DNA from: PALSA-188 sp963720075
GTDB taxonomy: Bacteria > Acidobacteriota > Terriglobia > Terriglobales > Acidobacteriaceae
DNA length: 64,000 bases
Reading direction: 5' to 3'
Assembly (NCBI GenBank): GCA_963720075.1
Contig: CAVREG010000019.1
Location: forward strand, 744,001 to 808,000
The position numbers and the translations under genes are program-made. This document shows positions 25,712-33,571 of this stretch, in pieces (position 1 is the stretch's first letter; each line of letters starts with the position of its first letter). The notes below the pieces were generated by a model that was given only the letters and a program-made list of their open reading frames with translations, ran no database searches and was not told the origin of the DNA.

Positions 25712-26584
25712 TTATTGCAGATGCCAGGTGTATGCGAGCACCATAACGACGACACCAAGCAGGACGCGATAAATAATAAAGAGCTTGAGGGTATTATTTT
25801 GCAAATAGCGAATTAGCCACGCTATTGCCGCGTATCCCACAATTGCCGAAACCAGCCCCCCCACGATAAAAGGAGCATGCATCCCCGGGGGCAGGCCTTC
25901 CTTCCGCATTTCGTAGCCCTTTAGAACGACTGCCCCCGCGATCAGTGGCGTGGACAAGAGAAAGCTAAAGCGCACCGCCGCTTCACGCGTCATATTGCGG
26001 AACAATCCCGCCGTGATCGTTGAACCGGAACGCGAGACGCCGGGTATCAGCGCGAAAGCCTGTGCGCAGCCCACAAAAAAGGCGTCAGAGAGGTTTATTT
26101 TGGTTAGAGGCTTTGTGAATTTGTCCACCTTCTCGCCCCACCACATGAACAACGCCACCACGATAAGCGATCCCGCAATCAGATAAATATGCTCGCGAAA
26201 ATAATCTTCGGCGGAATGCTCAAGCAATTTCCCGGCAATACCTCCCGGGATTGTTGCAATGGCCAGAAACCAGAGCAGACGGCGTTCTTCTCGTTGCTCA
26301 TCCACGGTCAAATTGTCATCGGAATCGGTGGTTTCCGAGAAGCGCACAACTTTCCCTCCAAACGCCGCGCGAATAATTTGGAACCATGTGCGTCGAAAAT
26401 AAAACAAGACGGAAAGCAGCGTGCCGAAATGCAGCGCGACATCAAAAGTGAGCTCGTGGGCGGCTGAAAGCTCATTCCATCCCAACAAGCGCCGCACGAT
26501 AATAAGATGCCCTGAGCTCGACACCGGAATAAATTCCGCTATTCCCTGCACGATGGCCAGGACGATTGCTTGATAAATTGGCAA
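25712..26584 (-). CDS. uppP: Undecaprenyl-diphosphatase UppP (BacA type)
   Basis: 290 residues, eight-ish membrane helices. The family motifs EFIPVSSSGHL (N-terminal) and LIPGVSRSGSTIT (catalytic, second Ser/Arg cluster) are both intact. The enzyme dephosphorylates undecaprenyl diphosphate so the lipid carrier can be reused for peptidoglycan and O-antigen synthesis; it also gives bacitracin resistance. A hydrophilic insert (SETTDSDDNLTVDEQREERR) lies between the first helices, longer than in Escherichia. Inner membrane. Confidence 0.95.
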   Translation of the reverse strand: MPIYQAIVLAIVQGIAEFIPVSSSGHLIIVRRLLGWNELSAAHELTFDVALHFGTLLSVLFYFRRTWFQIIRAAFGGKVVRFSETTDSDDNLTVDEQREERRLLWFLAIATIPGGIAGKLLEHSAEDYFREHIYLIAGSLIVVALFMWWGEKVDKFTKPLTKINLSDAFFVGCAQAFALIPGVSRSGSTITAGLFRNMTREAAVRFSFLLSTPLIAGAVVLKGYEMRKEGLPPGMHAPFIVGGLVSAIVGYAAIAWLIRYLQNNTLKLFIIYRVLLGVVVMVLAYTWHLQ

Positions 26585-26749
26585 TCAATCACCTCCACGA
26601 ATATGAGAAGCCGTCAAACAGACGCTTGGAACGCAGAATAGCTTCGAAGAAAGTATTGCAGAAAATCAGGCCAAAATTGCTAGCAGACTTGGTTCTGGAT
26701 CTGCTTGCGAAAGTGTGACTAGAAAGTTCTCGCGAAAAAGAATCGTGCG

Positions 26750-27673
26750 TTAATCCCCGTTGCCATACGTGGGAATGCCTTGCTGAACTAGGTACAACAG
26801 ACGTTGTCCACGGGCACCCCAATCAGTCTGGGGATACTGCGTCGCAACTTTTTGCGCCGCCGCCAACGCTTTGTCTTTGGATTGCTCCGATTTCTTGGCT
26901 TCGCCTTCAGTCTTGTAAATTTCAATTAAGGCCGACCACCGGTAAGCCACGTCGTACATCGCCTCTGGTGTATTCGGGGATTCCGGATGTTCGCTCGCAT
27001 ATTTCTCGTAAATCTGCGCCTCCTTTTCGGGACACTTCGACATTCCCTGCCAATCCCCGCAGAGTTTGTTATCAATCAAATGAAAGGCAGCCATGTCAGC
27101 CCACTTCGTGCCCGGAAACTTCTTCATAACTTCTTTCATGTAATCTTCTTTCATTCCTTCGCGTAGATAGGCCTCCTGTTCTTTTGCGGATGGCCGCGAC
27201 ATCACGTCAACTTTTTCAATTTGCCAGCGAATGTCAGCGGAGCGGTACATCGCCTCGCCCGCCAAAGGCGACGTCGGAAAATATTCAGCGACCGCATAGT
27301 AGAGCCGCATTGCGTCCTGAGCTGCGCCATTTCGGCCGTGGCTTCGGCTTGCCTGGTCTTCCGAATCCACGGCTTCGCCGAAGAGGATCTTGTCCCCATT
27401 CGGCGTGGAGGATTGGATGATGTATTTTCCCTGAATCCAGCCGGTGATCGTCTTCTCTTCGGTCACGTTGGCTTCGACATTTAGCCAATCGCGGCTGGTT
27501 TCGAGAATGATGACTTCGCGTCCCCGGTCCAGTTCTCCCATCTTTGCGGAGGTGGAATCTGGAGAAAGATAGATTGACGCCACTCGAATGGGAGCGCCAC
27601 GAACAACGTCGGCCGCGGCAACCGCGCACAACAACAGAACCGCAACGAAGATTTTCTTAAACTCTCGGTACAT
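26750..27673 (-). CDS. Secreted SH3-domain protein with TPR-like C-terminal part
   Basis: 307 residues. Signal peptide (MYREFKKIFVAVLLLCAVAA), then a bacterial SH3-type domain (IRVASIYLSPDSTSAKMGELDRG...WLNVEA...TGWIQGKYI), then a helical region with tetratricopeptide-like helix pairs (LYYAVAEYFPTSPLAGEAMYRSADI; AMYDVAYRWSALIEIYKTEG) reminiscent of BamD/YbgF-type periplasmic repeats. Probably scaffolds or binds peptidoglycan or envelope proteins. It begins 12 bases after the threonine-dehydratase-like gene, so the two are co-transcribed. No enzyme motif. Confidence 0.75.
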   Translation of the reverse strand: MYREFKKIFVAVLLLCAVAAADVVRGAPIRVASIYLSPDSTSAKMGELDRGREVIILETSRDWLNVEANVTEEKTITGWIQGKYIIQSSTPNGDKILFGEAVDSEDQASRSHGRNGAAQDAMRLYYAVAEYFPTSPLAGEAMYRSADIRWQIEKVDVMSRPSAKEQEAYLREGMKEDYMKEVMKKFPGTKWADMAAFHLIDNKLCGDWQGMSKCPEKEAQIYEKYASEHPESPNTPEAMYDVAYRWSALIEIYKTEGEAKKSEQSKDKALAAAQKVATQYPQTDWGARGQRLLYLVQQGIPTYGNGD

Positions 27674-27685
27674 CTAGATCCTTCA

Positions 27686-28756
27686 TCATTTCGGTTGACT
27701 AATTCCTGCTACGTTGGATGCCACAATTTCGCGAAGCATTGCCGGATCAATATTTCCCCCGCTGATAACAGCGACATTCAGCTTGGATTTCGGGAGCTGA
27801 TCGGAGCGGAAGAGAAACCCCGCCACAGCCACAGCGCCGCTCGGTTCGGCGACAGTATTCGGACTAGACGCGAGCCGCCGCGTGGCTTCCTGAATCTCAA
27901 CTTCGCTCACCGTCACAATATCGTCCACGAACTTGCGGATGTGCTCGAAGTTGATGGCTCCGACGCTTTGCGTTCGTAATCCATCGGCCATGGTACTGGA
28001 GGCCTGTTCGGCCGCAAACTCAACGATCTTTCCCGATCTAAAGCTTGCCTGCGCATCCGCCGCAAGTTCGGGTTCCACTCCGATGACCTTTGCGTTAGAC
28101 CCACTCAGCTTGATGGCTGCGGCCACTCCGCTAATCATTCCGCCTCCGCCTACCGGCACGAAAATCGTTTCCACATCCGGCACATCTTCCAGTATCTCCA
28201 GCCCAATCGTCCCTTGGCCGGCAATGATTTTTTCGTCGTTGTAAGGAGGAACAATAACGTACCCATTCTGCTCCGCTAATCCCTCTGCTCTAGCCTGGCG
28301 CTCCGCACTACCCGGACCCACCAACACGATTTCCGCGCCTAATGCAGCGGTTGCCTCGCGTTTGATTGGCGGGGCATTGCTGGGCATCACAATGACAGCC
28401 TTGACCCCGAGTGCGCGAGCCGCATAAGCGACTCCTTGCCCGTGGTTGCCGCTGGAATATGTGATCACTCCGCGATCGCGCTCGGCTTGAGTCAGCGAGG
28501 CAATTTTGTTGTAAGCCCCGCGAAGTTTGAATGCGCCAATGGGCTGTTGGTTTTCGGGCTTTAGAAATAGCTTGCGAGCATCACGGGACAAACCTACTCC
28601 CCCGTTCCTTCTTTGCTCCTTTTCATCAATTAAGAAACTGTCATCGCGAACGAAGTCGAGGGATCTGCTTTCCCGCTTATGAATGTGTGATTCAATGAGA
28701 CGAGTGCGCGTAGCCACGCCGCGAAGGCGAGCCTGAGCCACCCGTAGATCGTTCAA
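27686..28756 (-). CDS. Threonine/serine dehydratase-like PLP enzyme (short catabolic type) with in-frame insertion
   Basis: 356 residues against about 320-325 usual for the ACT-less type. PLP lysine in PIGAFKLRGAYN, YSSGNHGQG loop, the glycine-rich phosphate loop VPVGGGGMISG, and the C-terminal VISGGNID motif are intact, so activity seems likely: dehydration of threonine, serine or a hydroxyaspartate to a keto acid and ammonia. The extra length is a segment of about 31 residues (roughly residues 24-54) inserted between TRLIES and LSRDARKLFLKPEN; its DNA looks like a widespread dispersed repeat rather than enzyme sequence. Same operon as the SH3 gene downstream. Confidence 0.85.
   Translation of the reverse strand: MNDLRVAQARLRGVATRTRLIESHIHKRESRSLDFVRDDSFLIDEKEQRRNGGVGLSRDARKLFLKPENQQPIGAFKLRGAYNKIASLTQAERDRGVITYSSGNHGQGVAYAARALGVKAVIVMPSNAPPIKREATAALGAEIVLVGPGSAERQARAEGLAEQNGYVIVPPYNDEKIIAGQGTIGLEILEDVPDVETIFVPVGGGGMISGVAAAIKLSGSNAKVIGVEPELAADAQASFRSGKIVEFAAEQASSTMADGLRTQSVGAINFEHIRKFVDDIVTVSEVEIQEATRRLASSPNTVAEPSGAVAVAGFLFRSDQLPKSKLNVAVISGGNIDPAMLREIVASNVAGISQPK
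28595..28687 (-). repeat. Probable dispersed-repeat insertion inside the dehydratase gene
   Basis: On the minus strand the core at about 28641-28668 reads GATCCCTCGACTTCG then TTCGCGATGAC, a sequence I know as a common intergenic repeat translating to RSLDF(A/V)RDD. It keeps the reading frame. Exact ends are estimated from where the alignment with ordinary dehydratases resumes. Confidence 0.5.
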
Positions 28757-28858
28757 GGTAACGATAGAATTTCCTCGCTAAGAGTATAGTGCGTAGTTTC
28801 TGTGGATGGGCAGGCGAAAGAAAACTGTTATGCAAGGGTTGTCCCAAGAACCGCAACG

Positions 28859-29287
28859 TTACGGCTGGCTGGAATGGCGGTGGACCCAACGTTTTCGCAC
28901 GTCGGCTATGACTTTTCCTTTGTCATCGCGCATTTGCCGGATTAGCGCCTGATTGCCTGTCTCTTCGTGCGCAGCTGCCCATAGGACCATTTCCGTGAGC
29001 ACTGGCGCTAGATCAATCCCCTTCTCCGTAAGGAGATAAATCAGCTTTCGTCCGTCGGAGGGATCCGGTTCCGTTGTGATGATCCCATACGCGACCAGCT
29101 TCCGCAGGCGATCCGCTAATATATTCGTCGCGATTCCTTCATAGCATTCTAGGAATTGGCTATAGCTTTGAAACCCGCGCAGCATCATGTCGCGGATAAT
29201 CAGCAGTGACCAGCGGTCACCCAACATCTCGACAGATGCATTTAAGGGGCACTCGGACCGCCGCTTTATTTTTCCCTTCTTTGCCAC
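28859..29287 (-). CDS. HxlR-family transcriptional regulator
   Basis: 142 residues, one winged helix-turn-helix of the HxlR type: CPLNASVEMLGDRWSLLIIRDMM, then GIATNILADRLRKLVAYGIITTE and YLLTEKGIDLAPVLTEM. HxlR proteins act as dimers and often sense electrophiles or thiol stress; the family Cys in the ECPLNAS segment is present. It is divergent from the VOC/YCII/DinB operon, from which 100 bases of shared promoter separate it, so it probably controls that operon. Confidence 0.9.
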   Translation of the reverse strand: MAKKGKIKRRSECPLNASVEMLGDRWSLLIIRDMMLRGFQSYSQFLECYEGIATNILADRLRKLVAYGIITTEPDPSDGRKLIYLLTEKGIDLAPVLTEMVLWAAAHEETGNQALIRQMRDDKGKVIADVRKRWVHRHSSQP

Positions 29288-29388
29288 TTTGCCAGAATAG
29301 CAACTTTAACTTGCAATTCACAAGTAATATGTTTCATAATTCCACACGAAAACGAATTTCTCAATCATTCGCCTAATCAGGAGGATTT

Positions 29389-29799
29389 GTGAAGCTAAAT
29401 TCTTATCTTAATTTTAATGGCCAATGTGAGGCAGCGTTTAAGTTTTACGAAAAGTGCCTGGGCGGCAAAATTGCCGCTACCTTCCCCTTCGAAGGCACGC
29501 CGATAGCGAAAGATGTTCCCGCGGACTGGCAAAAGAAACTTATGCATGCAACCCTCGATATCGGAGATCAGGTATTGATGGGGGCAGATGCGCCGCCTGA
29601 CCGCTATCGCAAACCGGAGGGCTTCTCGGTCGCGATCGGTCTCAACGATGTCGCAAAATCCGAACGCATCTTTCATGCGCTGTCGGAAAAAGGCACCGTG
29701 CAGATGCCAATCCAGGAAACGTTTTGGGCCGCGCGATTTGGCATGCTCACGGATCAGTTCGGTATTCCCTGGATGATTAACTGCGAGAAGGCCGTTTAG
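29389..29799 (+). CDS. VOC-family (glyoxalase/PhnB-like) protein 1
   Basis: 136 residues, GTG start with AGGAGG four bases upstream. Paired beta-alpha-beta-beta modules of the vicinal-oxygen-chelate fold, PhnB subtype (LNSYLNFNGQCEAAFKFYEKCLGGKIAA; GVAIGLNDVAKSERIFHALSEKG; WAARFGMLTDQFGIPWMINCE). Members bind metal or small electrophilic substrates; the substrate here is unknown. First gene of the operon. Confidence 0.85.
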   Translation: MKLNSYLNFNGQCEAAFKFYEKCLGGKIAATFPFEGTPIAKDVPADWQKKLMHATLDIGDQVLMGADAPPDRYRKPEGFSVAIGLNDVAKSERIFHALSEKGTVQMPIQETFWAARFGMLTDQFGIPWMINCEKAV

Positions 29800-29824
29800 C
29801 AGGAATTTAAGAAGGAGGATGACA

Positions 29825-30250
29825 ATGCGATTCATGGTGATAGTGAAAGCTAGCAAGGATTCAGAAGCGGGCGTTCTTCCCAGCAAAGAATTGCTGACTG
29901 AGATGGGCAAATTCAATGAAGAGCTCGTGAAGGCGGGCGTAATGCTCGCCGGCGAGGGGCTTTGGTCAAGTTCAAAGGGAGCGCGCGTCAAGTTCACCGC
30001 CGCCGAACCTACCGTGACCGAAGGCCCATTTCCCGAAACAAGAGATTTAGTCGCCGGCTTTTGGCTGTGGAAAGTAAAGTCGAAAGAAGAAGCCATCGAA
30101 TGCCTTAGGCGCGCCCCGTTCGGAGACGGCGCTGAAGTCGAGATTCGTCAAGTGCACGAACTCGAGGACTTGGGCGCTAACCTCACGCCTGAGATGAAAG
30201 AAAAAGAGGAGCGTATGCGCGCGAAAATGGCTGAGAAGGAAGTGGCATAA
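29825..30250 (+). CDS. YCII-related (DGPF-type) domain protein
   Basis: 141 residues from the ATG at 29825, six bases after AAGGAGG; the ATG at 29819 is too close. A single YCII-like alpha/beta domain (MRFMVIVKASKDSE; EGPFPETRDLVAGFWLWKVKSKEEAIECLRR). The usual DGPF is EGPF. A Lys/Glu-rich tail follows. YCII proteins often accompany sigma factors or VOC proteins and their chemistry is unproven. Second gene of the operon, 25 bases after the first. Confidence 0.83.
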   Translation: MRFMVIVKASKDSEAGVLPSKELLTEMGKFNEELVKAGVMLAGEGLWSSSKGARVKFTAAEPTVTEGPFPETRDLVAGFWLWKVKSKEEAIECLRRAPFGDGAEVEIRQVHELEDLGANLTPEMKEKEERMRAKMAEKEVA

Positions 30251-30297
30251 CGGGCGATTGTCATTCCGGATCGGGGATCTCATTTGAGGATTTGACT

Positions 30298-30768
30298 ATG
30301 CAAAAAATCACTCCATTTTTGTGGTTCGATAACCAAGCCGAGGAGGCAACGAATTTCTATGTCTCCATTTTCAAGAATTCGAAAGTCGCAAAGATTTCTC
30401 GCTACGGCGACGCCGGACCTGGCCCCAAGGGTTCCGTCATGGTCGCCACATTCCAATTGAACGGTCAGGAATTCATGGCGCTAAATGGCGGCCCTCAAAA
30501 CAAATTTACCGAGGCCATATCTTTCCTGGTGAACTGCGAAACGCAGGAAGAAGTGGATGATCTGTGGGAGAAGCTCTCGGCAGGAGGCAAGGAAATTCAA
30601 TGCGGCTGGCTGGAAGATAAATACGGTTTGTCTTGGCAAATCGTTCCCACAGTTTTGCTCCAGATGTTGGGCGATAAGGACCCGCAAAAATCCCAAAGAG
30701 TTATGAAAGCCATGATGCAGATGATCAAGATTGATATAGAAGCCTTGCAGAAGGCATATGACGGATGA
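30298..30768 (+). CDS. VOC-family (PhnB-like) protein 2
   Basis: 156 residues from the ATG at 30298 (GAGGA seven bases upstream). PhnB-type VOC fold: ITPFLWFDNQAEEATNFYVSIF, then FMALNGGPQNKFTEAISFLVNC and CGWLEDKYGLSWQIVPTVL. The C-terminal part ends in a helix MMQMIKIDIEALQKAY. Resembles proteins annotated as 3-demethylubiquinone-methyltransferase-like, but no methyltransferase is present; a stress or detoxification role is more likely. Confidence 0.85.
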   Translation: MQKITPFLWFDNQAEEATNFYVSIFKNSKVAKISRYGDAGPGPKGSVMVATFQLNGQEFMALNGGPQNKFTEAISFLVNCETQEEVDDLWEKLSAGGKEIQCGWLEDKYGLSWQIVPTVLLQMLGDKDPQKSQRVMKAMMQMIKIDIEALQKAYDG

Positions 30769-30779
30769 AGAAAGAAACC

Positions 30780-30815
30780 GGGTGGCCCGTCTTTGTTCGC
30801 GTACTTTGCGAACAG
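30780..30815 (-). repeat. REP-like palindromic element copy
   Basis: On the minus strand it reads TTCGCAAAGTACGCGAA ending in GGGCCACCC, matching the family elsewhere in the window. It sits between the second and third VOC genes. Confidence 0.5.
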
Positions 30816-30851
30816 GAAGTCCTTCCCCTATGAAATTTGAGGAGGCGATCA

Positions 30852-31229
30852 ATGCTAAAAAACAGCAAGGCTTTCAGCGGATTCTCAGTGAACGACATTC
30901 ACAAGGCAAAAGAGTTCTATGGCAAAACGCTTGGCCTGGAGGTTTCCGAATCTCATGGTCTCTTGCGACTGCACCTCGCGGGCGGCAGCACTGTCCTCAT
31001 TTATGCAAAGCCTAATCATCTCCCCGCAACTTTCACCATTCTTAATTTTCCTGTGGAAGACGTCGACAAGGCAGTAGATGAACTCACGAAACGCGGCGTC
31101 CGTTTTGAAATCTACACCGAGCCGAATCTCAAGACGGACGAGCGAGGAGTTTTTCGCGGCGGCGGTCCCGTCATCGCGTGGTTTAAAGATCCCGCCGGAA
31201 ACATATTGTCTGTTCTTGAGCAAAGTTGA
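30852..31229 (+). CDS. VOC-family (glyoxalase-like) protein 3
   Basis: 125 residues from the ATG at 30852, six bases after GAGGAGG; the earlier TTG at 30837 lacks a ribosome site. Single-domain VOC protein of the glyoxalase I type (FSGFSVNDIHKAKEFYGKTLGLEV; LHLAGGSTVLIYAK; WFKDPAGNILSVLEQ). Distinct from the two PhnB-like members upstream, so these are divergent relatives rather than recent duplicates. Operon continues into the DinB gene. Confidence 0.85.
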   Translation: MLKNSKAFSGFSVNDIHKAKEFYGKTLGLEVSESHGLLRLHLAGGSTVLIYAKPNHLPATFTILNFPVEDVDKAVDELTKRGVRFEIYTEPNLKTDERGVFRGGGPVIAWFKDPAGNILSVLEQS

Positions 31230-31254
31230 ACCGGAAATCACAGGAGGAACCACA

Positions 31255-31857
31255 ATGAAAAAAGTGTCACTCTATTTCTGCGCACTGCTGCTTTTGGGAA
31301 CCATCGCATTCGGCCAGAGTCTTACGCAGGCCGACCGCGAAAAGGGTGTGCGGTATCTCGAGCAGACGCGAGATGGCGTCGTTGCGGCCACAAAGGGACT
31401 CTCAGAGGCCCAGATGAAGTTCAAACCTGCACCCGACCGCTGGTCGGTGGCGGAGACCCTCGAACACATCGCTCTGGCGGAAGATTTTCTCATGCAGAAT
31501 GTCACCGAGAAAGTCATGAAAGCACCGGCCGGACCGGCAGATCGGGACACCGCACAAATTGATGCGATGGTTCTGGCGATGGTTCCCGACCGCAGCCACA
31601 AGGCGCAAGCGCCTCCGGAACTCGTGCCCACCGGGCGTTGGTCTCCGTCCGAAACTCTCGATCATTTTCTAAAGAGTCGCGCCCGGACGATTGCATTCAT
31701 GAAATCCACCCCGGACCTGCGCCAGCATGTTACCAATAGTCCCATCGGCCAGCCGCTGGACGCATACGAATGGCTGCTGTTCATCGCAGCGCACAGCGAG
31801 CGCCACACCAAACAAATTGATGAAGTAAAGGTGGACCCGAATTTTCCGAAGACTTGA
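31255..31857 (+). CDS. Exported DinB-family protein
   Basis: 200 residues from the ATG at 31255 (AGGAGG just upstream); a longer frame starting at 31078 overlaps the previous gene and hides the signal peptide MKKVSLYFCALLLLGTIAFG. A four-helix DinB-like bundle follows, with metal-binding His residues in ETLEHIALAEDF, ETLDHFLKS and AAHSERHTKQIDEV. DinB-like proteins bind Ni/Zn and include thiol (bacillithiol, mycothiol) transferases; the export signal is unusual for that role. Last gene of the HxlR-linked operon. Confidence 0.84.
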   Translation: MKKVSLYFCALLLLGTIAFGQSLTQADREKGVRYLEQTRDGVVAATKGLSEAQMKFKPAPDRWSVAETLEHIALAEDFLMQNVTEKVMKAPAGPADRDTAQIDAMVLAMVPDRSHKAQAPPELVPTGRWSPSETLDHFLKSRARTIAFMKSTPDLRQHVTNSPIGQPLDAYEWLLFIAAHSERHTKQIDEVKVDPNFPKT

Positions 31858-32195
31858 GGGGTGAAATCCGCTCTCCAGAACCAAATGGGCGGGGACTCGC
31901 TCTCTACCGATCCGGAATGAGGCAACGGGATTATCGGAGACTGGGAAAATTAGTCTTTTAGATGTTTTGGTCAGGACATCGGCTTCAACCGCCGTTAGAC
32001 GGCCCGATCTCGGGTGCTCGATCTGCGTTTTCGGAGGCGAATTCCTGCCCAGGCCGCGAATGGCCTTCTTGAGCCTGTTGAAACGGGCCTGCTGAAACGA
32101 AAAGATAAAACCAAGGCACGATCGGATGAAACTCTGGCGTCCGCGAATGATATCGCAGGAATAACCGAAGCGCAGAGCGAGGAACTGGCAAACTT
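31858..32195. other. Intergenic stretch, no gene seen
   Basis: About 340 bases between the DinB gene and a minus-strand membrane protein. Short frames on both strands have no protein character, and no hairpin with T-run is visible. Could contain decayed sequence. Confidence 0.4.
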
Positions 32196-32627
32196 CTAAA
32201 CGAGTTCCTTCTTGCCCTTGAGTTGGAAGCGAATCGTGAAGTAGGCGATGACCATGACGAAAGGCGCAGCGACGGCGACGGTCACCACGTAACCATGGAA
32301 TGTCTCCGCTCCAATAAGCCCCAGACGCAGGGCTGAATAGAAGAGCGTCAGAGGTCCACACAACATAACTATTGCCATTCCCGCTAGAGCTGGGTGGATA
32401 TGGATGCGGCCCGGTTCTCTATTTGCTACCCAGAAGAATGGCCCGGCGGCTGCAAACATGGCAATTGCCAGCAACCCCGGTACGAAAAGTTCACGCGGCC
32501 CTGTCTGCAGTGCGAGCGCGGCGATCCCGCACGTAAGGATAACAAGGCAGACTGCGGTCGCCATGAAGGCTCCGTACCAGCCGAGCTTACGCGTCAGCCA
32601 CGCATTGAAGTCCTTTCGCCAACCCAT
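32196..32627 (-). CDS. Small hypothetical membrane protein
   Basis: 143 residues from the ATG at 32627 (MGWRKDFNAWLTRKLGWYG); an earlier in-frame start at 32711 adds unlikely residues. Four membrane helices (AFMATAVCLVILTCGIAALAL; LLAIAMFAAAGPFFWVANRE; LAGMAIVMLCGPLTLFYSAL; VVTVAVAAPFVMVIAYFTIRF) and a basic tail (KGKKELV). No recognised family; no Shine-Dalgarno. Neighbours give no functional clue. Confidence 0.55.
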   Translation of the reverse strand: MGWRKDFNAWLTRKLGWYGAFMATAVCLVILTCGIAALALQTGPRELFVPGLLAIAMFAAAGPFFWVANREPGRIHIHPALAGMAIVMLCGPLTLFYSALRLGLIGAETFHGYVVTVAVAAPFVMVIAYFTIRFQLKGKKELV

Positions 32628-32792
32628 GTCCAGCCATCCCCTCCAGGACGGCGACGAGTCTACCTGAGCCGCGTCCACGAAGAATTTACACCAGTGGTCA
32701 GCTCCCCGCATCGATTCGCGGCGGGTGGCCCACCGGCCTCCGCGCGGTCGCCTTCGAATTTAACCTCGCGACTACTTTTCTGCAAATACAAG

Positions 32793-32816
32793 AAGCCCCG
32801 CCTTGCGGCGGGGCTT
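32793..32816 (-). terminator. Terminator hairpin at the IS end
   Basis: Perfect 10-bp stem AAGCCCCGCC / GGCGGGGCTT with loop TTGC. The tail on the minus strand (CTTGTATTTG) is only moderately T-rich. Confidence 0.55.
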
Positions 32817-32824
32817 AGGTTAGT

Positions 32825-33408
32825 TCACGCGGCTTGCTGGCGGCCGCTCTGGCGCTGGTGTCTGGCGGCTTCCAGCTTGCGGTCGCGTTCGCTGTTAATC
32901 TCCTGCTGACGGCCAGCCAGCATGTCCTTCGGCGTGATGTAGCAGGTGGCATTGCTTCAGGCGGACGTTGTTGTAATGCTCCACGTAGCCCTCGATCAGA
33001 CGCCGTGCATCTTCCAGCGACAGCGGTGTTCCCGGCCGAATGCACTCGCTTTTCAGCGATTTGTGTCAGCGGTTCGATCTTGCCGTTCGACTGTGGATAG
33101 TAAGGCGAATCTCGGACATGCGTCATGCCCGAGATTCGAATGAACTCCTTGAAGTCGCGAGCAGTGAACTGCGGACCATTGTCGGAGATGATTCGCGGCT
33201 TCGCCTCCGGGTACTTTTCCTTGGCTTGCCGCAAGATCACTTCGACATCAGCTTCTCGCATGGACTCACGCAGGTCCCAATGCACGAGGAAGCGACTGAA
33301 CCCATCCAGAATGCTGCACAAGTAATAGAACGTGCCGCATTCCACAAGATGCCGCCTCAGGATAGCTACTCTTTCTTCTGGAGTGAAATGCTTCCGTTCC
33401 TTCCTCAT
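32825..33408 (-). pseudogene. Broken IS3-family transposase (rve integrase core)
   Basis: The N-terminus (MRKERKHFTPEERVAILRRH) is OrfA sequence that jumps directly into the integrase core (SILDGFSRFLVHW; RIISDNGPQFTA; YYPQSNGKIE), so the region linking them is deleted. The DDE residues Asp, Asp and Glu are visible. After GKIE the frame shifts twice: the true C-terminus (ECIRPGTPLSLEDARRLIEG, then TPKDMLAGRQQEINSERDRK) is found in two other frames. It cannot make an active transposase. Confidence 0.85.
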
Positions 33409-33571
33409 AAGTTCGCTCCGTTATCTTAACGGACGAACGCTTTCTCCTTTCCAACTGAGGCAGGACAGAAGCACCTTCGTGTTCCAAGATAAGATCAGCT
33501 AACCACCCTGGTGACTAAAGGCACTCTCCGCCGTTTGACGGTTCTCCCCTCATGTCCTTACACTCAAGAAT

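Larger units (their letters stand above)
32793..33467 (-). mobile_element. Remnant of an IS3-type insertion sequence
   Basis: Holds a broken transposase gene between a terminator hairpin on the left and a possible IR on the right: CCAACTGAGGCAGGACA at 33451-33467 is the outward-facing end upstream of the transposase start. No matching inverted repeat is found on the left, so that end is probably lost or diverged. Confidence 0.65.

Noticed and set aside
31669..32361. 230-residue minus-strand frame
   Set aside because: Overlaps the real DinB gene antisense and then runs through non-coding DNA; no motif.
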